In this document: positions 17,320 through 25,333 of the stretch, piece by piece
Layout: each line of letters begins with the position of its first letter
How positions within the stretch are numbered: position 1 is the first letter of the stretch
Position numbers and translations under genes: made by a program
The notes under the pieces: generated by a model
What the model was told of the DNA's origin: nothing
What the model saw: the letters and a program-made list of their open reading frames with translations, nothing else
The model's database searches: none
DNA from: Flavobacterium sp.
GTDB taxonomy: Bacteria > Bacteroidota > Bacteroidia > Flavobacteriales > Flavobacteriaceae
Assembly: GCF_017744675.1 (NCBI RefSeq)
Contig: NZ_JAGIAV010000003.1
Span: 1 to 64,000 of the forward strand
DNA length: 64,000 nucleotides
Reading direction: 5' to 3'

Positions 17320-17805
17320 ATGGATTCTAAAACAAAAAAATATATTGTAGATAATTTACGACTTCCTCTACGTCAATACGTATCACATTATTTTGCTTTA
17401 TTTTTCCCCTTTATTTTAATTTACGCTGGTTTAAGTAAATATGGCGAAGATGATTCGGCATCAACATTAATCATCATTGGAATATTGGTTTTGCTTTATA
17501 TAATTTTCAGAATAGAAAGTGAGAGAAGATTCAAAGAATTAGTTTTCGACAAGGATTTATCCACAAGTGAAATTGGAAAATTGATAGAGTCAAACGGATG
17601 GACTTTAATGGCAAATTCTAATGCTGACGGAATTATCAAACTAAACACAAGCTCTTCTTCTTTAGACCCAGGTCAAACCGTTACAATTATGAGAGTAACA
17701 AAAGAAAAAGTATTAATAAACACCCAACCAAATGGTCGGGCTTTTTTTACTTTTTTCAAAGATATCCTCAACTATAATCGAGTAAAAAAAATATTAGAAA
17801 AATAA
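17320..17805 (+). CDS. Small membrane protein of unknown function
   Basis: 161 residues. Two adjacent hydrophobic helices (about 22-40 and 47-64) precede a cytosolic alpha/beta domain with EIGKLIESNGWTLMANSN and a C-terminal FFTFFKDILNYNRVKKILEK helix. The layout resembles small YcxB-like membrane proteins, but I do not recognise the family. It is four bases behind the adenosyltransferase gene, so probably co-transcribed. Confidence 0.75.
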   Translation: MDSKTKKYIVDNLRLPLRQYVSHYFALFFPFILIYAGLSKYGEDDSASTLIIIGILVLLYIIFRIESERRFKELVFDKDLSTSEIGKLIESNGWTLMANSNADGIIKLNTSSSSLDPGQTVTIMRVTKEKVLINTQPNGRAFFTFFKDILNYNRVKKILEK

Positions 17806-17849
17806 ATGTCTCTCAATAATTTTTTTCTTCAAAAGATAATCTATTTTGG

Positions 17850-17857
17850 TATTTTTG
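17850..17857 (+). promoter_or_regulatory. Predicted -7 element for the ABM-like gene
   Basis: TATTTTTG matches TAnnTTTG, about 68 bases before the start codon; no clear -33 element. Confidence 0.4.
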
Positions 17858-17885
17858 CGCACCTGTAAGACTTTAGACATTTCAA

Positions 17886-17915
17886 AAATCTAAAATCTGC
17901 AATCTAAAATCTAAA
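17886..17915. repeat. Short ATCTAAAAT tandem-like repeat
   Basis: AATCTAAAAT units occur about three times with small interruptions just before the ABM-like gene. It looks like a short dispersed intergenic repeat rather than a site. Confidence 0.45.
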
Positions 17916-17924
17916 ATAATTAAG

Positions 17925-18221
17925 ATGTTCGTAAGAATAGTAAAAATGAGTTTTCATGAAGAAAAAATTCCAGACTTTCTTGAGAATTTTGAATCTGTGA
18001 AAGAGAAAATACGAAATGCAGACGGAAATCGTTTTTTAGAATTGTATCAGGATAAAAATGATAAATGCATCTTTTTCACTTACAGCTATTGGGAAACGGA
18101 AGAAGATTTAGAAAATTATAGAAATTCTGAGCTTTTTAATTCAGTTTGGAATTTTACAAAGAAATTATTCAATGCAAAACCAGAAGCTTGGAGCGTTGAC
18201 AAATTAGTAAGTCTAAAATAG
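17925..18221 (+). CDS. Antibiotic-biosynthesis-monooxygenase (ABM) domain protein
   Basis: 98 residues, the size of a single ferredoxin-like ABM domain. Landmarks are MFVRIVKMSFHEEKIPDFL at the start, ADGNRFLELYQDKND in the middle, FFTYSYWETEEDLENYRNS, and a C-terminal FNAKPEAWSVDK. Such proteins form dimers and may be cofactor-free oxygenases, haem-degrading enzymes or simple stress proteins; nothing here decides between them. It is upstream of gldF but separated by a repeat element. Confidence 0.8.
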   Translation: MFVRIVKMSFHEEKIPDFLENFESVKEKIRNADGNRFLELYQDKNDKCIFFTYSYWETEEDLENYRNSELFNSVWNFTKKLFNAKPEAWSVDKLVSLK

Positions 18222-18350
18222 TTTCAAGTTTAAGGTTTCAAGTTAATATTGGAACGGAGAATTGGAACGATTTTAACCGCAAAGTTCGCAAAGCTTTATA
18301 TAAATAAACTTTGCGAACCTTGCGTAAACCTTGCGCCTTTGCGGTTAAAA
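18221..18350. repeat. Composite intergenic repeat upstream of gldF
   Basis: A GTTTCAAG-type direct repeat (18221-18243) is followed by a large inverted repeat. The outer arms are TTTTAACCGCAAAG (18271-18284) and CTTTGCGGTTAAAA (18337-18350). The inner arms CGCAAAGTTCGCAAAG and CTTTGCGAACCTTGCG differ at one base. A second copy of this composite design lies at 22200-22353. The position just before gldF could also affect that transcript. Confidence 0.75.
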
Positions 18351-18397
18351 AAACACAAAGTAAAGCAACATGAAACAATAAATAACAAAAAACAAGA

Positions 18398-19123
18398 ATG
18401 AAATCAATCATTTTACGAGAAATAAAATCCTTTTTTGGCTCTCCTATCGGCTATTTGGTCATTGCGATTTTCTTAATTAGCAACGGACTATTTTTATGGG
18501 TTTTTGAAGGAGATTACAATATTCTAAAAACAGGATATGCCGATTTAACTCCGTTTTTTACATTAGCGCCTTGGATTCTGATTTTCTTAATTCCAGCCGT
18601 AACCATGAGAAGTTTCTCTGACGAAAAAAAACAAGGAACTTTAGAATTGTTACTGACAAAACCTTTATCCATCTGGGAAATCGTAAACGGTAAATTTTTC
18701 GGTTCATTTTTGCTAATCATTTTAGCCATTATTCCAACCTTAATATATGTAAAAGTAATTTCAGATTTAGGTTCGCCAGAAGGCAATATCGATATGGGAA
18801 GCACAATTGGTTCTTACTTCGGATTATTGTTTCTAATTGCTTCTTATTCAGCAATCGGAATCTTTACTTCTACCCTTTCAGAAAATCAAATTGTAGCTTT
18901 TATTATAGCGGTTTTCTTGTGCTTTTTCTTCTATTTTGGTTTTGAAGGATTGAGTACATTAATTTCAGGTTCAAATGGTTTTATTTCTGCTTTAGGAATG
19001 CAAAATCACTTTAAAAGCATGAGTCGTGGTGTGATCGATACTCGCGATATTATTTACTTTTTGAGCATTGCAATCGCTTTCTTGTCTTTTACTGTTTATC
19101 AATTAAAATCTTATAAAGCTTAA
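18398..19123 (+). CDS. gldF: Gliding motility ABC transporter permease GldF
   Basis: 241 residues with six predicted membrane helices of the ABC-2 type. It starts MKSIILREIKSFFGSPIGYL, as in known GldF proteins, and has the cytoplasmic loop FSDEKKQGTLELLLTKPLS. GldF works with GldG and the ATPase GldA in an ABC transporter needed for flavobacterial gliding in F. johnsoniae; gldA is not in this window. Its last base is the first base of gldG, so the two are translationally coupled. Confidence 0.93.
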   Translation: MKSIILREIKSFFGSPIGYLVIAIFLISNGLFLWVFEGDYNILKTGYADLTPFFTLAPWILIFLIPAVTMRSFSDEKKQGTLELLLTKPLSIWEIVNGKFFGSFLLIILAIIPTLIYVKVISDLGSPEGNIDMGSTIGSYFGLLFLIASYSAIGIFTSTLSENQIVAFIIAVFLCFFFYFGFEGLSTLISGSNGFISALGMQNHFKSMSRGVIDTRDIIYFLSIAIAFLSFTVYQLKSYKA

Positions 19124-20808
19124 TGAAACTATCTACCAAACATAATTTAAAGACGTTAGGCATCACTATTTTCATTTTAGTTGTTTTAAATGTACTTGGA
19201 ACAATCTTTTTTCATCGTTTTGATTTAACAAAAGACAAGCGTTATACATTATCTCCAACTTCATTAGGAATTTTAAAACAAGTTCAGAATCCACTTTCTA
19301 TCAAGATTTATATGGAAGGAGATCTTCCGGCAGATTTTAGACGTTTACAGCAAGAAACCAAACAATTATTAGAAGAATTTCAAGCTTATAATAAAAATAT
19401 TGTCTTTGAATTTGTTGATCCGTTAGAAAATGAAGACGAAAGCGAAGAACTAACAAAATCACTTTTTCAAAAAGGCTTAACACCTATAAACATTACTGTT
19501 GACGATAAAGGAAAACAATCTCAAGCAATGGTTTTTCCTTGGGCAGTTGCCGTTTATAATAACAAAGAAGTCAATATTCCATTATTGAAAAACATAATGG
19601 GCGCTTCAACTACTCAGAAAGTAATCGGATCGGTTCAGCATTTAGAATATTCTATTGCAGATGCCATTAATAAAGTAACCAAAAGCAAACAGAAAAAGGT
19701 AGCAATCATTAAAGGAAATGGTGAATTAAAAGAGGTTCACATTGCTAAAATGCTGATGCAGATTAAGGAAAGTTATTATATAGGACCTTTCACTTTAGAT
19801 TCTGTCGCAAAAGATCCAAACGGAACTTTAAATGCACTTAAAAAATACGATTTAGCCATTATTGCAAAACCTACAGAAAAATTCTCTGACGAAGAAAAAG
19901 AAGTTCTGGATCAGTTTATTATGAATGGCGGAAAAACCATTTGGCTAATCGACCAAGCGGCTGCAGATATGGACAGTTTGTACAATGACATGGGCGCGAC
20001 TTTGGCTTATCCGAGAGATTTAAATTTGAACGATATGTTCTTTAAATACGGATTTAGAATTAATCCTGATTTGATTAAAGACGAGCAAGGAACTCCAATA
20101 AAATTGGCAACTGGCGAACAAGGGAGTGCAACACAATACCAAGATTTTATCTGGAAATTTGCGCCGCAAGTGTATCCAACAGGCCAACATCCAATCGTTA
20201 AAAATCTGGGCGGAATCAAATTTGATTTTGCGAACCCGATTGATACTTTGAAAAACGGAATCAAAAAAACGGTTTTACTGCAATCTTCTCAATATTCTAA
20301 AACTATAGGGACGCCAACTGAAATTAACCTGAACATGGTTACCGAAAAAACGTCTCCACAAGATTATTTGAATAAAGGAAACAAACCGCTTGCTGTTTTA
20401 CTAGAAGGTTCTTTCCATTCCGCATTTGAGAATAGAGTTTTGCCTTTCAAAGACAATTCTTTTACAGCACAAGGAAAAGCAAACAAAATGATCGTAGTTG
20501 CTGACGGAGATTTAGCCAGAAACCAATTGGACAAAAACATGATGCCAGTGGAATTGGGCTACGACCAAAGAACAGGTCAGTTATACGATAACAAAGATTT
20601 TATCATGAATTGCATCAATTATCTTTTGGATGACACTGGACTTATTAACATTAGAAGCAAGGATGTCGAACTGCCTTTATTGGATAAAGAAAAAGTTTAT
20701 GAAAGCTATACTTTGACCCAATTCATAACTATCGGAGTTCCAATTCTAATTTTATTGGTTTTTGGAGTTGTATTTACATTTGTAAGAAAAAGAAAATACA
20801 GCAAATAG
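19123..20808 (+). CDS. gldG: Gliding motility ABC transporter substrate-binding protein GldG
   Basis: 561 residues. An N-terminal membrane anchor (about 13-31), a long periplasmic region starting RFDLTKDKRYTLSPTSLGIL (the family signature), a GldG-type alpha/beta domain with IWLIDQAAADMDSLYND, and a C-terminal membrane helix (about 533-555) followed by a basic tail. It belongs to the GldFG/ABC-type uncharacterised transport family. It overlaps gldF by one base and is followed by dnaN, which has its own promoter. Confidence 0.93.
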   Translation: MKLSTKHNLKTLGITIFILVVLNVLGTIFFHRFDLTKDKRYTLSPTSLGILKQVQNPLSIKIYMEGDLPADFRRLQQETKQLLEEFQAYNKNIVFEFVDPLENEDESEELTKSLFQKGLTPINITVDDKGKQSQAMVFPWAVAVYNNKEVNIPLLKNIMGASTTQKVIGSVQHLEYSIADAINKVTKSKQKKVAIIKGNGELKEVHIAKMLMQIKESYYIGPFTLDSVAKDPNGTLNALKKYDLAIIAKPTEKFSDEEKEVLDQFIMNGGKTIWLIDQAAADMDSLYNDMGATLAYPRDLNLNDMFFKYGFRINPDLIKDEQGTPIKLATGEQGSATQYQDFIWKFAPQVYPTGQHPIVKNLGGIKFDFANPIDTLKNGIKKTVLLQSSQYSKTIGTPTEINLNMVTEKTSPQDYLNKGNKPLAVLLEGSFHSAFENRVLPFKDNSFTAQGKANKMIVVADGDLARNQLDKNMMPVELGYDQRTGQLYDNKDFIMNCINYLLDDTGLINIRSKDVELPLLDKEKVYESYTLTQFITIGVPILILLVFGVVFTFVRKRKYSK

Positions 20809-20822
20809 ATGTTAATAAAAAA

Positions 20823-20855
20823 TTGTAATACTTTGGATAGTTTAAGATATATTTG
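20823..20855 (+). promoter_or_regulatory. Predicted promoter of dnaN
   Basis: TTG at 20823-20825, 22 bases, then TATATTTG at 20848-20855, a full -7 match. The predicted start lies about 55 bases before the dnaN ATG. Confidence 0.6.
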
Positions 20856-20915
20856 TAATCCGTATATTTAGCCCTTTATTTGCTAAAGCATCCATCAAAA
20901 AATAAAATAAAACAG

Positions 20916-22034
20916 ATGAAATTTATAGTATCGAGTTCGTACTTATTAAAACAATTACAAGTTTTAGGTAGTGTAATCAATAGCAATAATACGTTGCCTA
21001 TTTTAGACAACTTCTTATTTGAACTAAACAACAATGAGTTGACCGTTTCGGCTTCAGATCTTGAAACGACTATGTCGGCTACATTATCGATCGATTCTAC
21101 AAGTAAAGGAAGCGTTGCAGTTCCTGCAAAACTTTTGCTTGAAATTTTAAAAACTTTCCCAGAGCAGCCGTTAACTTTTACTGTTGAAGATAACAACACA
21201 GTAGAAATTAGCTCTAATTCTGGTAAATATGCATTGGCTTATGCAGCTGGAGAAGAATTCCCGAAAGCAGTAAGTCTTGAAGATCCATCTGTAACGCTTG
21301 TTCCTGCAGAAGTTTTGGCAACTGCGGTAAGCAAAACTATTTTCGCTGCTGGAAACGACGATTTACGTCCGGTAATGTCTGGAGTATTCTTTCAGTTTTC
21401 ACCAGAAGGTTTAATTTTCGTAGCTACAGACGCTCACAAATTAGTAAAATATGCTCGTACAGATGTAAAGGCGTCTCAGGTAGCAGATTTTATCATGCCT
21501 AAAAAACCTTTAAACATTTTAAAAAGCATTTTAGGAAGTTCTGATGCAGAAGTAAAAATTGAATACAACGACTCAAATGCGACTTTCTCATTTGACAATT
21601 ATATCTTAATGTGTCGTTTAATCGACGGAAAATACCCGAATTACGAAGCGGTAATTCCAAAAGAGAATCCAAACAAGTTAATGATTGATCGTTCTTTATT
21701 CTTAAGCTCTGTTCGTCGTGTTGCGATTTTCTCTAACAAAACGACACACCAAATTCGATTGAAAATTGCTGGAGCTGAATTAAACGTTTCTGCAGAAGAT
21801 ATCGATTACTCAAACAAAGCAGAAGAAAGATTGACTTGCGATTATCAAGGTGATGATTTGCAAATTGGTTTCAACTCTCGTTTCTTAACAGAGATGCTTA
21901 CCAACCTTCAGTCAGATATGATTATGCTTGAAATGTCTTTACCAAATAGAGCTGGAATTTTAACTCCAGTAGATGGTTTAGAAGAAGGAGAAACAGTTAC
22001 GATGTTGGTAATGCCTGTAATGTTAAATAGTTAA
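20916..22034 (+). CDS. dnaN: DNA polymerase III beta subunit (sliding clamp)
   Basis: 372 residues from the ATG that begins MKFIVSSSYLLKQLQ, the normal clamp N-terminus; an upstream in-frame TTG would add 12 unlikely residues. The protein has three homologous clamp domains, with DNFLFELNNNELTVSASDLETT in domain 1, RPVMSGVFFQF and ATDAHKLVKY in domain 2, and a C-terminal VMPVMLNS (the usual MPMR-like end). The dimer ring tethers polymerase to DNA. It has its own promoter behind gldG and a terminator at 22141. Confidence 0.97.
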   Translation: MKFIVSSSYLLKQLQVLGSVINSNNTLPILDNFLFELNNNELTVSASDLETTMSATLSIDSTSKGSVAVPAKLLLEILKTFPEQPLTFTVEDNNTVEISSNSGKYALAYAAGEEFPKAVSLEDPSVTLVPAEVLATAVSKTIFAAGNDDLRPVMSGVFFQFSPEGLIFVATDAHKLVKYARTDVKASQVADFIMPKKPLNILKSILGSSDAEVKIEYNDSNATFSFDNYILMCRLIDGKYPNYEAVIPKENPNKLMIDRSLFLSSVRRVAIFSNKTTHQIRLKIAGAELNVSAEDIDYSNKAEERLTCDYQGDDLQIGFNSRFLTEMLTNLQSDMIMLEMSLPNRAGILTPVDGLEEGETVTMLVMPVMLNS

Positions 22035-22140
22035 CATTAAAGTTTCTTTCTGTTACAGGGATATTTTTTAGTTTTAAATAAAAGATATATCATTGTAAAA
22101 AAAAAGATATCGCTATTAACCAACCATTTTTTATACCTAG

Positions 22141-22176
22141 AAACCGCAATTCCCATAAAGAGTTGCGGTTTTTTAT
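22141..22176 (+). terminator. Terminator after dnaN
   Basis: AAACCGCAA and TTGCGGTTT with a 13-base loop, followed by T residues. The AACCGCAA core recalls the arms of the nearby composite repeats. Confidence 0.7.
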
Positions 22177-22199
22177 TTAAACTCTTCTTTGTTGGTTTT

Positions 22200-22353
22200 G
22201 TTTCAAGTTTCAAGTTTCAAGTTGATATACTTTGTCTTGATTTTTTAACCGCAAAGACGCTAAGGTTTACGCAAAGTTCGCCAAGTTTTTTTCTTAAAAC
22301 TTTGCGAACTTTGCGGTAAAAACTACACAAGCCATGAACTTGAAACTTGAAAC
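22200..22353. repeat. Composite nested inverted repeat upstream of the DsbA-like gene
   Basis: Outer arms are GTTTCAAGTTTCAAGTT (22200-22216, with one more unit after it) and AACTTGAAACTTGAAAC (22337-22353). Inside lie AACCGCAAAG...CTTTGCGGT arms (22243-22322) and an inner 20-base inverted pair, CGCAAAGTTCGCCAAGTTTT against AAAACTTTGCGAACTTTGCG, with one mismatch. Together with the dnaN terminator it fills the 357-base gap 22035-22391. Confidence 0.8.
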
Positions 22354-22379
22354 AAAAATAACCTGAAACAAATTTTCCT

Positions 22380-22387
22380 TATCTTTA
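22380..22387 (+). promoter_or_regulatory. Near-consensus -7 element touching the DsbA-like start
   Basis: TATCTTTA differs from TAnnTTTG only at the last base and ends four bases before the ATG. If used, the mRNA would be nearly leaderless. Confidence 0.35.
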
Positions 22388-22391
22388 CCAT

Positions 22392-23021
22392 ATGAAAATA
22401 GAAATTTGGTCGGACATCATGTGTCCGTTTTGTTATATCGGAAAAAGACAATTGGAAACTGCACTTTCAGTATTTCCTAATGATGAATTTGAAATTGAAT
22501 GGAAAAGCTTTCAGCTTGATCCAACCATAACTTCTCAGCCTGATATGGACGTTTATACGTTTTTAGCAGAAAGAAAAGGCATGTCCATTGAGCAATCTAA
22601 AGAAATGCACAAAGGTGTCGCAGAACGCGCTAAAAGTGTTGGTTTAGATTATAATTTTGACAAAGCCGTCATCTCAAATTCTTTAAATGCGCATAGAATC
22701 ATTCAATTGGCTAAAACTAAAAATATTGGCGATCGAATGGAAGAAATTTTCTTTAAAGCTTATTTTACTGACGGACAGGATTTAAACAATGGTCAAACCT
22801 TGATTAAATTAGGAATCCAAGCTGGTTTAGCTGAAAATGAAATTAGAGAGGTTTTAGAAAGCGACGATTTGTTTATTAAAGAAGTTCAGGCAGATATTAA
22901 AGAAGCGGCAGAAATTGGCGTACAAGGAGTTCCTTTCTTTGTTTTTGATCGTAAATATGCTGTTTCTGGCGCACAGCCAATTGAAACTTTTGTAAAAACA
23001 ATTCAGGAAGTCTTAAAGTAA
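22392..23021 (+). CDS. DsbA/FrnE family thiol oxidoreductase
   Basis: 209 residues. A thioredoxin fold with active-site CPFC at residues 11-14 (SDIMCPFCYIGKRQLE), a helical insertion of about 100 residues, and the cis-proline motif GVPFFVFD near 180. There is no signal peptide, so it is cytoplasmic and belongs to the FrnE/2-hydroxychromene-isomerase-like branch. Typical roles are thiol redox reactions or stress resistance. It is a single gene, bounded upstream by a composite repeat and downstream by a strong terminator. Confidence 0.9.
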   Translation: MKIEIWSDIMCPFCYIGKRQLETALSVFPNDEFEIEWKSFQLDPTITSQPDMDVYTFLAERKGMSIEQSKEMHKGVAERAKSVGLDYNFDKAVISNSLNAHRIIQLAKTKNIGDRMEEIFFKAYFTDGQDLNNGQTLIKLGIQAGLAENEIREVLESDDLFIKEVQADIKEAAEIGVQGVPFFVFDRKYAVSGAQPIETFVKTIQEVLK

Positions 23022-23040
23022 AACTAATCTTATAAAAATT

Positions 23041-23080
23041 TAAAAGCGTGCTGTTTATATTTAAACAGCACGCTTTTATT
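23041..23080. terminator. Bidirectional terminator after the DsbA-like gene
   Basis: TAAAAGCGTGCTGTTTA and its exact reverse complement enclose a four-base loop. Transcripts from both sides, including the small minus-strand gene at 23108, could end here. Confidence 0.85.
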
Positions 23081-23107
23081 ATTTAGTTCTATAAGAAACT
23101 AAAAAAA

Positions 23108-23236
23108 TTAATGGCCTCTACCTTTTGAATCGTTAGATTTTGTAGTAGTGCTTTTTCCTCTTGAACCAGAAGTTGATTTTTGAGTTTTTCCAGAATCTTT
23201 TGTTCCAGATTTCGAATCTTTTCTTGAAGTTTCCAT
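23108..23236 (-). CDS. Small basic Ser/Thr/Lys/Gly-rich protein (42 residues)
   Basis: A complete open frame with ATG at 23236 and TAA at 23108: METSRKDSKSGTKDSG, then KTQKSTSGSRGKSTTTKS, then NDSKGRGH. It is strongly basic, has no hydrophobic core and should be disordered. The repeated KxSxSG-type pattern and full use of charged and small residues argue for a real gene, and a bidirectional terminator lies just behind it. I do not recognise a function; disordered basic peptides like this may bind nucleic acid or serve in stress, which is speculation. Confidence 0.6.
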   Translation of the reverse strand: METSRKDSKSGTKDSGKTQKSTSGSRGKSTTTKSNDSKGRGH

Positions 23237-23461
23237 AATGTTATAATTTTTTAAATTATTAGTTATACAAATTTGCAAAATACGTAAGTGCTTATTTTAC
23301 AGAATTATACTTGGGTTTTACAAAATGAGAAGCAGGTAAAAATAATCCAACAATTAAATCATGTAAGATTACAAGTAAATCCTATAATTTTTTTAAACGT
23401 CTAATTTTCAAATTTGTATGTATAACTTTTTGAATACTTACTAATTTAAAAAATAGCTGCC

Positions 23462-23776
23462 ATGAGAAAAGATGCCAACAGCCGATACACTGCAAACTTA
23501 AATGATTTTAAATGCAGTAAACCTGATCATATTGATACTGCGCATGAAAATGAAGCAATGGACGACGAATTTACTTCGGGACAAAACCAAGACACGAATT
23601 ACAGAAAACAATGTGATCATTTTTCTGATGATGCGTATGAAATCATAGAAAGCGGACTAAATCTAGCCGAAGATAATACTCCTTTTTCTTCACATGACGA
23701 GTCTAATCCGTATGACAGTTATAATTTGGATCATGAAGATGATAAATACAACTGTCCTCCGTATCGCAATTTTTAA
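23462..23776 (+). CDS. Small acidic hydrophilic protein of unknown function
   Basis: 104 residues, very rich in Asp, Asn, Glu and Ser, with four Cys (SNDFKCSKPDH-like N-terminal part, KQCDHFSDD, KYNCPPYRNF at the end). It has no signal peptide, membrane helix or recognised domain and is probably largely disordered. The DUF202 gene starts 21 bases past its stop, so the two are probably co-transcribed. No function can be assigned. Confidence 0.65.
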   Translation: MRKDANSRYTANLNDFKCSKPDHIDTAHENEAMDDEFTSGQNQDTNYRKQCDHFSDDAYEIIESGLNLAEDNTPFSSHDESNPYDSYNLDHEDDKYNCPPYRNF

Positions 23777-23797
23777 TATTAATAATTCGTAAAAACG

Positions 23798-24184
23798 ATG
23801 TCGCCAAAAAATGATCAGGAAATTATGAACGAATACTTGTCTAACGAAAGAACTTTGTTAGCTTGGATTCGTACGGGGATTGGCATAATGGTTTTTGGTT
23901 TTGTTGCAGTCAAGTTTTCCTTGTTTTTAAAACAGCTTCCTGCTAAATATTTAGCAGAGACAGTGGCGCCAAATAGCAATTTTACAATATACTTAGGAAT
24001 TGGATTATTGATTGCGGGAGCACTAACGATTTTGCTATCCTATTTACGTTACACTCATACTATCAAATTATTGAGAAAAGGAAAGTATCAATATTCAACA
24101 GCAATGCTTACCTTTATTACTATGATGCTTTTTGTGCTAAGTATTTCACTTATCGCCTATTTAATCATAGCGGCAAACGTATAA
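23798..24184 (+). CDS. YidH-like DUF202 membrane protein
   Basis: 128 residues with three membrane helices (about 26-44, 64-84, 103-125). The N-terminus NEYLSNERTLLAWIRTGIGIMVFGF is the DUF202 signature (LANERTFLAWxRT). The family is inner-membrane and uncharacterised; VTC-type DUF202 domains in eukaryotes suggest a structural role. It follows the small acidic protein closely. Confidence 0.88.
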   Translation: MSPKNDQEIMNEYLSNERTLLAWIRTGIGIMVFGFVAVKFSLFLKQLPAKYLAETVAPNSNFTIYLGIGLLIAGALTILLSYLRYTHTIKLLRKGKYQYSTAMLTFITMMLFVLSISLIAYLIIAANV

Positions 24185-24227
24185 AAATAATTATCTAATT
24201 GCCACATTATCTAATTATGTAATTGAA

Positions 24228-25232
24228 ATGAATCCACCATTATTACAATTTAACGATAAAGGAATTTACTGCCAGCAAGCCGATGTATATCTGGATCCTT
24301 GGCGGCCAGTAAAAAATGCGATAATTACACACGGACATTCCGATCATGCTCGATGGGGACACCAAAATTACATTACACATTATTCTAATATTCCAATTAT
24401 AAAACATCGTTTGGGCGAAATGAATGTTTCGGGCAAAAATTGGAATGAAACTTTTACCATAAACGGCGTAAAATTCTCTTTTCATCCCGCAGGACATATT
24501 ATAGGTTCTGCACAGATTAGAGTCGAATATAAAGGCGAGGTTTGGGTTTTTACTGGAGATTATAAAACAGAAGACGACGGCATCTCTGTTCCTTACGAAG
24601 TTGTAAAATGCCATTCGTTCATAACCGAATGTACTTTCGGACTTCCTGCTTTCAAATGGGAACCGCAAGCTGATGTTATGACCGATATAAACAATTGGTG
24701 GGCAGAAAATCGCGCAGAAGGCAAAACCTCAATCCTATTTGGTTATTCTTTAGGAAAAGCACAGCGATTACTCAAAAATCTAGATACCAGCATTGGGAAA
24801 ATTTACACGCATGGAGCGATTGAAAATATGACCAATATTGTTCGTCCTCAAATCGATCTGCCGCAAACTACTAGAGTCACTTTAGAAACCAAAAAAGAAG
24901 ATTTACTAGGCAATATAGTCATCGCACCACCAAGCGCGCATGGAAGTACATGGATTAGACGAATGACTCCTTTTGTAACAGGAACAGCAAGCGGATGGAT
25001 GGCTTTTCGAGGCGCGAGACGCAGACGAGCTGTTGACCGCGGATTTGTTTTAAGTGATCATTGCGACTGGACAGGATTATTAGAAAGCATAAAAGCAACT
25101 GGAGCCGAAAAAGTCATCTGCACTCACGGATATTCAGATATATTCTCAAGATATTTAAGAGAATTAGGTTACGACGCCAGAACCGCCCACACACAATACG
25201 AAGGAGAAACGAATGATTCTGAAGAAGGTTAA
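24228..25232 (+). CDS. Ligase-associated DNA exonuclease (metallo-beta-lactamase fold)
   Basis: 334 residues. The MBL motif ITHGHSDHARWG (HxHxDH) is near residue 34, FHPAGHIIGSAQI near 80, and TGDYKTEDDG near 107. The C-terminal beta-CASP-type part has LSDHCDWTGLLE and ICTHGY. This is the putative exonuclease of the conserved bacterial 'ligase-associated DNA damage response' set; the next three genes supply ligase, helicase and phosphoesterase, which makes the assignment firm. It is cytoplasmic. The gap to the ligase gene contains heptamer repeats (25269-25325). Confidence 0.9.
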   Translation: MNPPLLQFNDKGIYCQQADVYLDPWRPVKNAIITHGHSDHARWGHQNYITHYSNIPIIKHRLGEMNVSGKNWNETFTINGVKFSFHPAGHIIGSAQIRVEYKGEVWVFTGDYKTEDDGISVPYEVVKCHSFITECTFGLPAFKWEPQADVMTDINNWWAENRAEGKTSILFGYSLGKAQRLLKNLDTSIGKIYTHGAIENMTNIVRPQIDLPQTTRVTLETKKEDLLGNIVIAPPSAHGSTWIRRMTPFVTGTASGWMAFRGARRRRAVDRGFVLSDHCDWTGLLESIKATGAEKVICTHGYSDIFSRYLRELGYDARTAHTQYEGETNDSEEG

Positions 25233-25236
25233 AAAA

Positions 25237-25260
25237 GTTTCAAGTTTCATGTTTCATGTT
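25237..25260. repeat. GTTTCAAG/GTTTCATG short repeat
   Basis: GTTTCAAGTTTCATGTTTCATGTT, three related seven- to eight-base units, matches the arm of the composite repeats at 18221 and 22200 but has no partner arm here. Confidence 0.55.
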
Positions 25261-25268
25261 CTAAAACC

Positions 25269-25325
25269 ATCAACTATCAACTATCAACTATCAACTATCA
25301 ACTATCAACTATCAACTATCAACTA
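25269..25325. repeat. Heptamer tandem repeat CAACTAT, about eight copies
   Basis: A perfect head-to-tail array of CAACTAT (57 bases) ends eight bases before the start codon of the DNA ligase gene. It lies inside an otherwise compact operon, so a change in copy number would alter the ligase mRNA leader. Confidence 0.95.
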
Positions 25326-25333
25326 AAAATCAA

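Noticed and set aside
20880..20915. Upstream extension of dnaN starting at TTG
   Set aside because: The extra 12 residues are not clamp-like, and the standard MKFIVSSSYLL start follows.
25269..25325. CRISPR-like array
   Set aside because: A pure seven-base tandem repeat without spacers.
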